NCBI GenBank assembly: GCA_963575745.1
Contig: CAUYUJ010018903.1
Coordinates: 33,978-97,977, forward strand
Reading direction: 5' to 3'
DNA: 64,000 bases
DNA from: Prorocentrum cordatum
Lineage: Eukaryota > Sar > Dinophyceae > Prorocentrales > Prorocentraceae
The stretch's first letter is position 1; every line of letters starts with the position of its first letter. The notes under the pieces were generated by a model. It was not told the DNA's origin and made no database searches. It saw nothing but the letters and a program-made list of their open reading frames with translations. The translations under genes and the position numbers were made by a program. Shown piece by piece: positions 20,111-32,402 of the stretch.

Positions 20111-20640
20111 ACTAATATGACGAATCATATGAACAGTGGTGTTGCTATGACTACCAGTGCTGTCAGTACTAATAATACTCGTATTATGTGGGTTGCTATT
20201 CGTATCGGTCTTATGTGTGTATTGTTACTCGTAGTAGTAGTAGTAGTTGTTGTTGGTGTTGTCGCAGCAGTAGTGGTTGTAGTAGTAGTAGTTGTTGTTG
20301 TTGTGGTAGTAGTAGTAGTAGTAATACTAAACCTCATAATAAGAATATTAATACTGACAGCTCAAGTAGAAGCAATATCCGTAATGCTGGTACGAGTATG
20401 GTTTTGATGTTATGCGTCCCCGTCTTCTTAATATTATTGAAATGAATCTGATGTTTCGCCGTAAGTAATAATGTCCACAGTAGTGGTAGTAGTGGTAGTA
20501 TACGTACAGTGATGATTCATTAAAACATTGGATTAATCTTAATACTATGGCTCGTCTATTTCTCATTCGACCTATCACTAGTTATTCGTGTGATTATTCA
20601 CTGTATTGTTTCCGTCACCATTATGATCATTATCATTCCT
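20111..20640 (+). repeat. AT-rich, decayed triplet sequence
   Basis: Triplets of the form NNT dominate (AGT, AAT, ATT, CGT), with (GTA)n remnants at 20230-20330. One frame stays open because of this phase. The same texture flanks the array at 19190-19320. I read it as old, diverged GTA repeat, not a gene. Confidence 0.55.
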
Positions 20641-20815
20641 CCCCCTCCTCCTCCTCCTCCTCCTCCTCCTCCTTCCTCCTCCCTCCTACCTCCTCCTTCC
20701 TCCCTCCTCCCTCCTCCTTCCTCCCCCTCCCTCCTCCATACTCCCTTCTCCTCCTGCTCCCCCTCCTCTTTCTCCTTCTCCTCCTCCCTCCTCCCTCCTC
20801 CCTCCTTCCCCTCGC
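20641..20815 (+). repeat. (CTC)n and CCTCCTT tract
   Basis: CTC triplets and CCTCCTTCCTCC units. Confidence 0.9.
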
Positions 20816-21609
20816 CCCCCCCGCGAACAAACATCCGCGCAGAGACCCGCGCGCTCCTCGCGCCTGCCGGCGGAGGCCGCGACGCCCATGCCGCCGCAGC
20901 GCCCCGCCGTGCCCCCGGGGGCCCCGGGCCGGTCTCCTCTTGAGCCCGTCCTCGGCGGGGGGGATGTGCCCCACTGGCGGGGGGCGAGCGGCGCTCGAAG
21001 AGCTGGCTCGGGGAGCGGAGCGTCGGCGAGCGAGAGGGGGGGCAGCGAGCAGGAGGAGGCCCGCATCCTGCTGCTCCCACGACCTCCCGTGGCAACCCCC
21101 TCCTGCCTCATCCTCCTCCGCCTGCCTTTGTATACATGCGTACAGGTATGTACATACACCTACACATGCACGTACCTGCCTCCCTCTCCCACTCTCTTGC
21201 TGTCGAGAGCCGTCAGTCCTTTCCCGCATCCAGGGGGCTGCCCCCCTCGCTCTGCATCACTCAGCCGTTGACCACCGCGGTGCGCCGCCACTGCTGGGCA
21301 CCCGTGGCCCAGCCCAGGTGCCTGGAGCGACAAGCCCCCCAGCGCGGCCAGCGTCGCCCGGGCGGCGCGGCGCGCCACCTCGGCCTCCCCGAGTCGGCGC
21401 CCAGGCGGCCGATGTCCAAGGCGCAAGCGAGCGCCGTGCCCAAGCGGAGGCGCCCGAACTCCGAGCTACCCCAGAGAAGCGCCGCTGCACGACCCCCTCC
21501 ACCCTCCGTCCCTCCCTCCCTCCCCCTGTACTTCTCCACCTCCTTCCCTCCTCCCTCCTCCTGAGCCACTGGGGCACTGACGGCTGCAAGGTCGCTTAGA
21601 CGTAGCCAT
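20816..21609. other. GC-rich stretch without supported gene
   Basis: Frames are open on both strands. There is a short (ACAT)-like patch at 21130-21175. I see no motif. Confidence 0.35.
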
Positions 21610-21688
21610 CTCCCCCCAGGGCTGGTCGGCCCTAGGGGAGCGATTGAACCCGTTAGCCAGGCATCTCCAGGGGCGGTCACCCCTGGAG
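21610..21688 (+). repeat. Two adjacent related hairpins
   Basis: CCCCAGGGC-TGGTCG-GCCCTAGGGG at 21613-21638 and CTCCAGGGG-CGGTCA-CCCCTGGAG at 21665-21688 can fold. Both follow TAGCCA...ATCTCC and share GGTC loops, so they look like tandem copies. Confidence 0.55.
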
Positions 21689-21894
21689 TCGCCGGCTGGT
21701 ACGAAGTAAAGTAATTACAGACAGCGCACTAGCAGAAGGAACGCAGAATAAGGAACGGAAGGGTTTTCCTGACCGCGGCGAGCTTCGCTCGCGAATACGT
21801 CGCCCGACCTACCCGCAAAACAAAGCCCCTCCTGAACACAAGTTGACCCTTACTTCGGCGTCTCAACTGGAAGCAAAGAAAATAGGCAGCCCCT

Positions 21895-22240
21895 CCTCCT
21901 CCTCCTCCTCCTCCTCCTCCTTCTTGCTCTCTCCTCGTCCACTGCTCCTGCCGCCTCCGGAGGCGCGCGCGCGGTGTGGGCGAAGGCGGGGCGGGACGAT
22001 GTCGGCTCTCAGCCCGGAGGCCTGGCGGGGGGGAGAGCACAGCAGAGCGGCGTGGGCCCCTCCTCCCCTCCTCCTCCCCTCTTCTTCCTCCTCCTCCTCC
22101 TCCTCCTCCTCCTCCTCCCTCCTCCTCCTCTCCTCCTCCTCCTCCTTTCTCTCCGCCTCCTCCTCCCCTACTCCTCTCTCCATCTCCTCCCTCCCCTCCT
22201 TCTCCTGGGTCCTCTTCCCATCCTCCTCCCCCTCATGAAA
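21895..22240 (+). repeat. (CTC)n tracts
   Basis: CTC runs at 21895-21925 and 22050-22235 around a GC-rich spacer. Confidence 0.9.
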
Positions 22241-22254
22241 ATCCACAGTCAGCA

Positions 22255-22366
22255 GCGGCAATCATTATCAACATCATCATCATCATCATCATCATCACAA
22301 CATCATCATCATCATACATCAGCCATCATCAATCTCATCATCAGCATACATCTCATCAGCATCATC

Positions 22367-22398
<32 letters not shown>

Positions 22399-22809
22399 CA
22401 GCATCATCAGCATCATCACCAGCATCAGCATCACCCATCAGCATCATCATCATCAACATAATCATCATACTCATCATCATCTTCATCATCATCATCATCA
22501 TCATCATCACAACCATCATCAACATCAGCATCATCATCATCATCATTGTCGTCATCGCCATCGTCATCATCATCAGCATCATCATCAGCAGCAGCATCAG
22601 CATCAGCATCGTAATCATCATCAGCTTCATCATCATCACCACCATCATCAGCATACGTCATCCTCATCATTATCATCATCGTCATCGTCATCGCCATCGT
22701 CATCATCAGTACCAGCATCATCATCAGCATCATCCTCATCATCATCAGCATCATCATCATCGTCGCCGTCGTCATCATTATCATCATCATACGTCATCAT
22801 CGTCAGCAG

Positions 22810-22873
<64 letters not shown>

Positions 22874-23102
22874 GTCAGCACCATCATCACCATCATCATC
22901 ATCATCATCATCAGCATCATCATCATCATCCTCATCATCATCACCACCCTCATCATCATCATCATCATCATCATCAGCATAACCATCATCATCATTATCA
23001 CCACCGTCATCACCATCATCACAATCATTAGCGTCATCAGCAGCATCACCATCGTCATCAGCAGCAGCACCATCCTGACCACCATTACCTCCACCAGCAC
23101 TT

Positions 23103-23195
<93 letters not shown>

Positions 23196-23583
23196 ACATC
23201 AGCATCAGCATCAGCATCAGCATCATCATTATCATCATCATCACCATCACCATCACAATCATCATCCCTAATCGTCAGCATCAACAACATCATCATATAT
23301 CATCCATCATCCCCCTTCCACCTCCTCTCCCTACTCCTCCCGCTCCTCCTCCTCCATCCCTGCCTCCTCCCCTCCTCCTCTTCCTCACTTCCCTCTCCTC
23401 CTCCTCCTCCTCCACCCTCCCATACCTCCGCCTCCTCCTCCTTCGCACCAACCTCCTCCTTCTCTTGAAACTTATTCCCCTCTTCCCTCCTCCCCTTCCT
23501 CCTCATCCTCCTGCCACCATCATCATCGTAATCAACATCAACATCATCATCACCGCAATCATCATCGTCATACGTCATCACCG

Positions 23584-23628
<45 letters not shown>

Positions 23629-23975
23629 CCATCATCATCAGCAGCAGCAGCACCAGCATTATCATCATCATCGTCATCATCATCAGCATCATCCTCATCA
23701 TCATCAGCATCATCAACATCATCATCAGCATCATCATCATCCATCATCCTCCTCCTCTTCCGTTTCCCCCTTCTCCTTCTCCTGCACCTCCTCCTCATCC
23801 TCCTCCTTTTGCCACCTCCTTCTCCTCCTCTTGCCTCTTCCTCCTCCTCGTCCTCGTCCTCCTCCTCCTCCTCCCCATCCTTCTCCTCATCATCATCAGC
23901 ATCATCACCATCACCATCACCATCATCATCACCACCAGCAGCATCACCATCTTCGTCGTCATCCTAATCAACATC
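22255..23975 (+). repeat. (CAT)n microsatellite field with (CTC)n islands
   Basis: About 1.7 kb of ATC/CAT triplets with CAG, CAC, CGT and AAC variants. CTC-rich islands lie at 23310-23500 and 23745-23890. A frame of nearly 800 codons reads through it as poly-His/Ile/Ser. Confidence 0.92.
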
Positions 23976-24150
23976 ATCATAACAACAACAGCAACAACAA
24001 CATCAGCAGCAACAGCAACCGCAGCGTCAACAACAACAGCAACAACCATCACAGCAACAGCAGCAGCAACAACAACACCAAGAGCAACAAAAGCACCACC
24101 AACAACGACAACACCAACAACAACCACAACAACCACAACAACAACAGCAA
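23976..24150 (+). repeat. (CAA/CAG)n tract
   Basis: AAC and AGC triplets directly continuing the CAT field. Confidence 0.88.
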
Positions 24151-24351
24151 ATTTAAGGCTGTTCGCTCGTATCTGCTCGCGTGCCATTCAGCACGTATAT
24201 CCCAAACCCTCGATCTCTTCGCCTACAACCGTACCCCCTCAAAGGGTCTATCTCTCTTACCTGCAACGCGTACTTATAGTCAGGGGAAGAAAGGACGGAT
24301 GGAAGGAAGGGACAAGGGGGAGGGAGGAGGATGGAGCACGAGAGGGTAGCA

Positions 24352-24512
24352 TGAAGTCAGGCATATCCCCTGCAGGCGGATTTCGGGCGAAAAATAAGTT
24401 ATAAAAAAACAAAATAATATTCGATTTAGTTGAAAAATGATAGACAAATCGTCCCCAGACTATTTTTGACAATTTTTGAATCGTCCCCCTGTAGAGGGAC
24501 AGGCCCGACTTA
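24352..24512 (+). mobile_element. M1 MITE-like element, copy b, with 9-bp target duplication
   Basis: Starts TGAAGTCAGGCATATCCCCT and ends AGGGACAGGCCCGACTTA. It is flanked by identical AGGGTAGCA at 24343-24351 and 24513-24521. It is 161 bp long. The interior shows CGTCCCCAGACTATTTTTGA as in other copies. Confidence 0.88.
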
Positions 24513-24554
24513 AGGGTAGCAGGAGGGGGGGTAGGAGCAGAAAACATGTGGCAG

Positions 24555-24850
24555 AACCAAACGGGCAAATCGAGCGGGTAAACCCTAACGGGCGGGTCGG
24601 GAAGGCGGGCCCAGACGACCAGGTCGCGCAGGCGGGTTGCTGAAGCGTGCGTCCTGCATGACTCCCGAGACAATCTCGAGCGATAGCGCGACTCCCAAAT
24701 AAATCGTCGGGAAATCCAGAGCGAGAGCGCGATTCCTGACTGTCGAGGGCGCGGCGTCTGAACACATCGCGAGGAAGTCCCCCGCGAGAGCGCGACTCCT
24801 GCATAAAGCTGAGGGAGCCCCCCGCGCGAGAGCGCGCCTCGGGAAGGGAT
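24555..24850 (+). repeat. Stray unit of the 46-kb satellite, then a ~58-bp repeat
   Basis: 24560-24610 (AACCCTAACGGGCGGGTCGG) matches the array at 45.8-47.3 kb. 24640-24850 has four units around GCGAGAGCGCGACTCC with spacers of about 40-45 bp. Confidence 0.6.
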
Positions 24851-24929
24851 TGCGAGGGGAAGCATCCGGCGGGAGCCGTTGTTTTTGCACACCGGGCGGC
24901 AAGGGGCGCAGTTTGGTGGCACCTCGCTC

Positions 24930-25590
<661 letters not shown>

Positions 25591-25599
25591 GCAGCACCA

Positions 25600-25944
25600 T
25601 GCGCCTCCTCCTCCCCCTCCCGCTCCTCCTCATCATCCCTCCCTCCTTCCCTCCCTCCCTCCCCTGCCGCCCCCTCCTCCTCCGCTGGCCGCGGCGGCCC
25701 TGCCCCCCGAAATGGCGCACGGGAGCGCGCGCCGGGGCAGACCGGGCGCAACGCGCGGAGCCAGGCAGGGGGGAGGAAGAAGAGGGGGAGGAGGAGGAGG
25801 AGGAGGAGGAGGAGGAGGAGGAGGAGGAGAAGAAGGAGGAGGAGGAACAGGAGGAGAACAGGGAGGAAGAGGAGGAGGAGGAAGAGGAGGAGCAGAGGCA
25901 GGAGGAGGAGGAGAAGGAGGAGGAGGAGGAGGAGGAGGAGAAGG
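25600..25944 (+). repeat. C-rich segment and (GAG)n tract up to the gap
   Basis: GC-rich to 25790, then AGG triplets until the N run. Confidence 0.88.
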
Positions 25945-26044
25945 NNNNNNNNNNNNNNNNNNNNNNNNNNNNNNNNNNNNNNNNNNNNNNNNNNNNNNNN
26001 NNNNNNNNNNNNNNNNNNNNNNNNNNNNNNNNNNNNNNNNNNNN
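25945..26044. other. Assembly gap of 100 N
   Basis: Exactly 100 N, the usual placeholder for a gap of unknown size. The left side is (GAG)n and the right side (CTA)n, so the two sides are not parts of one repeat. Confidence 0.98.
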
Positions 26045-26350
<306 letters not shown>

Positions 26351-26881
26351 ATCCTTCTCCCGGTCATCCGTTCCTGGGGGAGGACGACGCCGAGGACGAG
26401 GCAGGACAAACAGTAGGGGGAGGACGGAGGCGACGAGCAGACGACTGATGACGGAAGACGAGGAGGAGCCTGCGGCCGCGTGGTGGCGCAGTCCAACGCC
26501 CCAACCCAAGGCTGCGGTGGCTGCGGCCTGGCAGGGAGGGGGGGGGCGGGAGGAAAGCAGGGGAGGGAGGAGAGGGAGGGAAGGACAGGGGAAGGGAAGA
26601 GGGAGGGGGGGAGGCAGGGAGTGAGGGAGGGAGGGGCCAGGAGGAACCATAGGGGACCGTGCCCCTACACTGGAGGTGGCTGGGAGCATCAGCGAAGCCC
26701 GCTGGAGCAAGTCCCCGAGCGGAGTACGAGGCGCTGGGCGCCTGATAACAGTTGTGCCTTCCCTTGGGTAATCCGAACGCGGTTCTCTTGACTCTTGCGG
26801 TTGCGCACAAGTGGGTACCCTGTGACAGAATCGTGGGGATCAGTCGTGGCTGTGAGTCCGCCTTTCGCACAACACCGAAGA
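26351..26881. other. Purine-rich tract, then mixed sequence
   Basis: 26530-26640 is G/A-rich. 26650-26880 has protein-like text on both strands but no motif or consistent frame. Confidence 0.3.
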
Positions 26882-27290
26882 TTATGACTTGTGAATATCA
26901 CTATGCTCGGATGCACGCCCGACCCAGTCCAAACCACCCCCAGCAGTAATCCCAGCCATCGTAGGGAAGCTCGTGGGTCCAGGTTGGACCCCTGGACAAC
27001 CACGGGCGGCTACAACCACAAGGGACGAGGCCCTTACAAACCCAAGACACCTCTCACGCTGCCAGCGGGGACCTTCACGGAAAAGGTGGGACGAAGTCGA
27101 AGGCGCCAGGGCTCGGCGGGAAAGGCGAAGCATGCGCACAGAAGACGGCTCAACCCACTGACATTCCCAAAAATCCACCGCAAGCGTGTCAATAAGGGCA
27201 CGCCTGATTCTTTCCCGGATTGGGAAATTCCCTGCGTCGGCTAAATTAATGGAGCGGTGATCAACGCGGTGGGGATCAAAATTGCCAGAA
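26882..27290 (-). CDS. Unassigned ORF, possible exon
   Basis: The minus frame is open with varied composition: HRSINLADAGNFPIRERIRR, LIDTLAVDFWECQW, PSSVRMLRLSRRAL, LFREGPRWQRERCLGFVRAS. It continues upstream to 27475 as Pro/Ala-rich text. The plus strand also has a 117-codon frame. I favour minus because of its amphipathic stretches. I do not recognise it. Confidence 0.3.
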
Positions 27291-27615
27291 GCCAGCCCCC
27301 CCTCTTTCGGCGGCCGCGGGGCAGGCCGCGTCGGCCGCAGCGTGGCCAACTCAATGGGTGGTGCCGAGCTAGGTTCTGGGGCGGTCAGGGCCCCGCTCGA
27401 GGCGGGAGGGGGTTCAACGAAGGTCGAGACAGAGAGGAAATGCGGCTGGCAACGGTGGAGCGGATGAGCTTCCACGCATCAGAACTCTCTTCCTGGGGCG
27501 CAGCACGGGCGCGCCTGCCGCAAAACCGGGCCGGGCCCAGGGCAGTCGCCTGACTAGAAATGGCCGGCGCGCCTCGCGCCGCGCCGCGCGCCCTGTTCGT
27601 TCGTTGGGCACCTGA
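27291..27615. other. GC-rich, no gene fixed
   Basis: No motif seen on either strand. Confidence 0.3.
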
Positions 27616-27975
27616 GTGGCGCGACGCTTGCTGAGCCGCGAGTCGTTCGGCGGCCTGTCGGCCGCCGCCGCGCCGCGGGCCCCGCGCGCGACGCTCGCCG
27701 CCCTGGGCGCCCAGGGCGCACCGCGCCTCTTCTGGCTGCGCGACCCGCGCAGGGGCCGCGCCGAAAACCGACGGGAAGCAGGCGCGTCGCTCGCCGAGAT
27801 CCTCGCGGCGGCCGCGCGGCGGCCCCGCGCCTACATGGCGCGCCCCGACGGCGACGACTTGGAGAGGGGCGCGGCCGCGGGAGCGGGGCTGCTCGTCCTC
27901 CGCCACGCCGCGGCGCTGCCTTGCCGGCGCCAGGCGCACCTGCTGGAGTCCGATTCCGACGGCGGCGCCAGCTAG
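27616..27975 (+). CDS. Unassigned GC3-rich ORF (3' exon candidate)
   Basis: The plus frame ends in TAG at 27975. It contains SRESFGGLSAAAAPRAPRA, LFWLRDPRRGRAENRREAG, SLAEILAAAARRPRAYMARP and LLVLRHAAALPCRRQAHLLE. Nearly every codon ends in G or C, as in dinoflagellate genes, and the residue mix is more varied than in other frames. No family recognised. True start unknown; the first codon of this frame is GTG, so it is probably an internal exon start. Confidence 0.4.
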   Translation: MARRLLSRESFGGLSAAAAPRAPRATLAALGAQGAPRLFWLRDPRRGRAENRREAGASLAEILAAAARRPRAYMARPDGDDLERGAAAGAGLLVLRHAAALPCRRQAHLLESDSDGGAS

Positions 27976-28609
27976 GCGCAGGCGGCGGGCGCCGCCAAGC
28001 CTCTGCCCTGGGCGCGCGGCGCGCGCAGGAACGCGCTGAGGTCGAGGCCCAGCGCGCGCGGCTCAGCGCGCGCTCGGCCCACGGCGCGAGCGCCGCACGT
28101 TCGCGCGGGCGCGCAGACGTCGCGGGGAAGCGCAAATCGGCCCAGTTCGCGCGCAGGTCGCGCGCGGACAGCGGCCTCCCGGGGAAGGCGCGCGCCATTC
28201 CGCCGTCGCGATCCACGGACGCGAGCTGCGCATTCCGCTCCGCAAGTGATTGATTTGCATTGGAGGCGCCGCGCGCGCACGCGGCGGGCGACTCCCCGAG
28301 GCTCTCTTCTCCCCCCGCCATCCGCCCTGTCCGACGCGCGCTGGCGTGGTGCGCGGCAGCCCGCGCGGCGGCGCGCCTGGCCAGGGCCGTCGCGCCCGCG
28401 CCGGTCGAAGCCGCCCGGGGGCAGCCTCGCGCCGAGTTGCCCCCGCCGACGGCGGGCAGCAGTCGGGGTCGAACCCCGGCGCGCGCGGTTGGCTGGATTC
28501 GCGCGCGCCCGCGCAACTTGCCCAAGAGTGAACTCAATTCCTGCGTCGCCCAACGGCCACGCCGCTGCCCCCTATGCACCAGCGGCGCGCGAGAGAGCAC
28601 GTCGGGCAT
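27972..28609 (-). CDS. Unassigned GC3-rich ORF convergent with the previous one
   Basis: The minus frame opening at 28609 contains RRGRWATQELSSLLGKLRGR, SLAERNAQLASVDRDGGMAR and SARDLRANWADLRFPATSA with mostly G/C-ending codons. Near 28050 coding character moves to the next frame, which reads LGLDLSAFLRAPRAQGRG and ends in TAG at 27972. One shift, or an intron, is needed. The two convergent stops share one CTAG palindrome. High GC keeps all frames open, so this is tentative. Confidence 0.33.
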
Positions 28610-29369
28610 GCTTGCGGGCGAGGCCTCGAAGCCGCTGCACCGCTCGCTCCAGACGCTGCCCCTCGCTCAGCTGCGACGAGCTGGGGGGCCCAAATGGGGG
28701 GCGATTTGTCGTCGGCGGGCCCTCTTCGCGGGCCGAGCACACGGGTGCAATGGCCGCTGGGCCCCTCGCACTGGTGGCCCTCGGAGAGGTCCAACTCCCC
28801 TTCCATGTTGAATGACGCGGCCGCGGCCGCTGCAGGCACTTCGCGCCTGCCGGCCCGCTCGGGCTCGCGGCCCCGTGGCCCCCGGGCGCGAGCGCAACCC
28901 CGCGGTGCAATCAGGGCCAGGACGACGAGTCGGCCGCGGGGCGCGTGGACTCGCGGCCCACGGACCCAGCTCTGCGCAGTCGCTGGCCCGCGCGCCCGCG
29001 TGCCTGAGGATCCCAAAGAGAACGTCTTCAAAAGCGCCTTGACTTGCAGAAATTGCCTAACTCCCCCCTCTACAACCCTCCCCCGCCCCCCGCAGGCGAC
29101 CCCCCCCCGAACCGCCCCCCCAATCCCCAAGCTCGAAAGAGGGGGCACCGCCCCCCCCTCTTCGGATTCGACAGAGGCGGGGGGGCAAGGGGGAGTTTCA
29201 AAACGCCCGCCCCCCGCTCCCCCCCGCCCGTCCGCGCGCCGCCAGCAGATGACAACGGCGAGCGTCGGAGCCAGACGACGGCGACGAAGACGACCGCCGG
29301 CGAGGACGGCGACGATGAGGAGAACAAAAAACATAAGCGTAAACTTTCGAAAATCCGCGCAAATTGCCC
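28610..29369. other. GC-rich, no gene fixed; C-rich patch
   Basis: A minus frame at 28572-28720 reads SQLSEGQRLERAVQRLRGLA and could belong to the minus candidate just downstream. 29070-29230 is C/G-homopolymer rich. Confidence 0.3.
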
Positions 29370-30010
29370 GGGCTGGCGCCGGGCCCCCTGGCGGCGCCCC
29401 CAGCAAAGCCCGGGCGCACTCCGCGGGGCCCAACGCGTGCTCCTAGAGATCAGCGCGGACCTCTGGAAGCGTATGTTTGTGTTGTTGTCCACGAGACGAC
29501 GTCGACGGTGGTCTCTGGGGTTGTCGCGATGGTTGTCCTGATGGTTGCCCCGATGATTGCCCCGATGCATATCCCGATAGTTGCCCCGAAGGCGGCCCCG
29601 ACGGATGCCCCGATGGTAGCCCCGCGTCTGGCCGGAGCAACGACGGCGGCGGCGGCGGCGGCCGGCGCCGCGGCGACCGCGGCGGCTGGCGGCGAGGACG
29701 GCGACGACTGAGGAGGACTGGCCCCCCCTGGCGGTGCCCCCAGCAACGCCCTGGCGCGCGTCGCGGGGCCCAGCGCGTGCTCCAAGAAATCCGCGCGGGT
29801 CTCTGAAAGCGTTTGTTTCTGGCGTTCTTCTTGTCCACGAGGCGACAGCGATGGATGCCCCGTTGGGCGCCCCGATGGTCCTGGATGGTTGCCCCGGCGA
29901 GTTCCCCTATGACTGCCCCGATGGTTGCCCCGATAGTTCCCGACGGTCGCCCTGGCGGTTGCCCCGATGATGGCTCCAATCGCAGCCCCGATGGTTGCCC
30001 AGATGGTTCG
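29370..30010 (+). repeat. Two tandem copies of a ~340-bp unit with a GATGGTTGCCCC minisatellite
   Basis: CCCCCTGGCGGCGCCCCCAG ... GCGGACCTCTGGAAGCGTTT at 29385-29475 recurs at 29725-29815. Each copy is followed by a run of about 12-bp GATGGTTGCCCCGA units. Confidence 0.7.
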
Positions 30011-31034
30011 CCCAATGAATCCCAGCCAAAACACTGCGCCCGGCCCCTCTGGCGCCTGGAGGTTGTCGCCCACATGACAAAAAATCACTCGGCGCCTTCG
30101 GCGCTGCGAGGCGCTTCGAAAATGATTTCGCACATGCGCTCGGCGACGTCGGCGCCGATCGGTTTAGATGGGCAGCGAGACCAATAGATAAATGCTAGGT
30201 TTGTTCCGGCGGTTGCCCCTATACCTGCTCCGACGGTTGTCCCACTGATGGCCCCAACGATCCCCCCCCATGGCTGCCCAGGCGGTTGCCCCGTCGGTTG
30301 GAGGGGCAAGTTGCCAGAACCCCTGCCGCCCCTCCCGGGGGGGAAGGGCGGGGGGGGCTCGAACCCGCCCCTACTTTCTGGGATCCCCAGGGGGGGATTC
30401 GACCCCCCCGCCCACCCCTCCCCAGATTCTCCCAGCTGCGTCAGAAAACGCTCTTTCGCTTCTCAAGGTCAAGGCAATCATGGCCGGCGTGGGCCGGCGG
30501 CCCCGCGGCCCATCCCCGCGCTTCGCGCGAGACGAGCGTTTATTCCATTCTGCGACGACCCAGCGGCCGCAGAAGCCGCAGGACGCGTGGGCTCGCGGCC
30601 CTCTGGCTCAGCCCCAGCGCGCAGCGTCGGGCTCGCGCCTCGCCCCGAGAGGCCCGTCGAACCCGATGGCACAATTGTCGACGCCGACGCGGGCTCGCGG
30701 CCCAGTGGCCCAACCCTGCAAGTCACGCAGGGCGCCCACTGATCATCGCGAGGGAGAGAAGGATGGAGGATCACGGAGTCGCTTCAACTCATCCCCGCTC
30801 AAGCCAAGAAGGGCGTCGGTGCCCGGACAACTCTGGAAAAATGGGAATGCGACCCATGAGTTCGGCAATGCCGGGGCCCTGAAGACCCGGCGCAGCGTGC
30901 CGAAACGAAGTGTCCCGCGCGCTTCCACGAAGGCCGCGATAAAGTCGACGGCGCGCTTCTCGTGAACGAACTTCGCGGCCTCGGGGCCCCAGGTCGACGC
31001 GTCTGCGTAGAAGAAGGTCGATCTGCTACCCCCA
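30011..31034. other. No gene supported
   Basis: Contains a C/G-homopolymer patch at 30330-30430 and GC-rich sequence with open frames but no motif. Confidence 0.35.
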
Positions 31035-31830
31035 CTAAACCAAAAACAGCAGCCCGTCAGAGGGCCGCCCTAGCCCTCCGAGTGGCCTCCTTAGCAGCCG
31101 CCACCGTAGTATGCGTCGCCGTGCCCTCTGAGCAGGGCCTGCTCCAGCGCGGCTTCGGTTGCGCGCTGAACCGCTTCCTGCTGCTGCTAGGGCGAGTGGC
31201 ACTGTCGTCCCTGTTTGATGCTGAGACTGTCTCATCCTCGCTGTCGTCGGCAGGCTTGGGATCAGCTGAGGTTCCTGAGCCTCCCTGGTTATGACGCTTC
31301 TTAGTCGCTGGTGTCTCCACCGTGGACGTGACCGAGTTGAAACCGCGTGACCTTCTTGCATTTCACGCTGGTGTCGCTGAAACACACCTTTTCCATGGTA
31401 TGCGGCTGACCTTGGCTGTGTCTTCATACTGGTCGAGGTCCTCGAATAATTCGTCGTCAGCTGCGAAGAGTATTGTTCCCCAACATGCGTAAACCATGAC
31501 GTCGGCGTCGATAATACGATGGCTTTCAGCTCGTAGGACTTGACCGCAGCCACTCTGCCGGCCTCCGACTCGATGTGGGCTGGCTTGGGCAGGCCGTTTT
31601 TTTTTCACACTATTGGGGGTAGGCCAGAGCCTTGACGAGCTTGAGGGCAGTTGTCTGCAACACTTCCTTGTCCTTCTCCGCAGCCCGTAAAGTTTTGGCC
31701 GTGCGCGCGTGGACGAGCTTGGGCTTCTCAGCGGCAGCACACTTCTAGGCCTCCTCGCGGTCCTGGATCTCGCTCTCCGGCGCAGCGGCCGCGGGGTGAG
31801 AACGTCAGTCTTCTGGGAAAGGTCGGGGAT
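31035..31830 (-). pseudogene. Decayed gene, Lys/Glu-rich protein of unknown family
   Basis: Reading the minus strand downstream, coding character passes through three frames. The first holds AAAAPESEIQDREEA, a stop, then KCAAAEKPKLVHARTAK and KDKEVLQTTALKLVKALAY, then a stop. The second holds NGLPKPAHIESEAGRVAAVK and SYELKAIV. The third holds DADVMVYACWGTILFAADDE and LFEDLDQYEDTAKVSRIPW. A Ser-rich tail follows (ATKKRHNQGGSGTSADPKPA). Two stops and at least two shifts mark a pseudogene. I do not recognise the family. Confidence 0.55.
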
Positions 31831-32402
31831 CTTCGGACACGGGCCCATCCAGACCCGGGTTAAATCAGCTTTGCAGGATCCCCTGGAAGATCCTGCAGGA
31901 TCCTGCACCCAAGCCAGGATCAGTGCACCCCTGGCCCTGCACGATCCTGCAAGATCTGGCGCTCTGACTGACCCCCGCTTGTGCTGTGGATGGCATGAGA
32001 ATGGACGCCCTACCAATCCGATCATTGAATTGAAAATATGTTTAACATGTTTGAAAGATGTCCTCAACATGTGTGCTCAAAAACACCTACATGTTTAAGA
32101 CATGTTCAAAACAAGTCCTAGACATCTGGACACTATTTGGCAAGATGCTTCCTCTCCGTTATCGTCGTCCATAACGTTTGCGTTTCGGGGATCTTCTGAC
32201 GCGGGTCAATCCAGACCCGGGTCAGTCAGGCCTTGCAAAATCCTGCAAAATCCTGCACCCAAACCCGGGCCAATGCGAAGGTTCCTCCAAGATCCTGTGC
32301 CGGATCTCCTGCGCCCAAGCCCGGGCCAATGCGACCGTGACCCCCTGGCCCTGCAGCATCCTGCAAGATCGGGCGCTCCGGCTGACCCTCGTTTGCACTG
32401 CG
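31826..32402 (+). repeat. Direct duplication with ~360-bp offset
   Basis: CGGGGATCTTCGGACACGGG ... AATCCAGACCCGGGTTAAATC near 31826 recurs near 32187. Both go on to GGATCCTGCACCCAA, CCCTGGCCCTGCA and GATCGGGCGCTC. The spacer 32030-32130 is AT-richer with repeated ACATGTT. Confidence 0.7.

Noticed and set aside
21974-24349. 791-codon open frame
   Set aside because: It reads CTC, CAT and CAA triplets as poly-Leu, His, Ile, Ser and Asn. Triplet repeats cannot generate stops in that phase.
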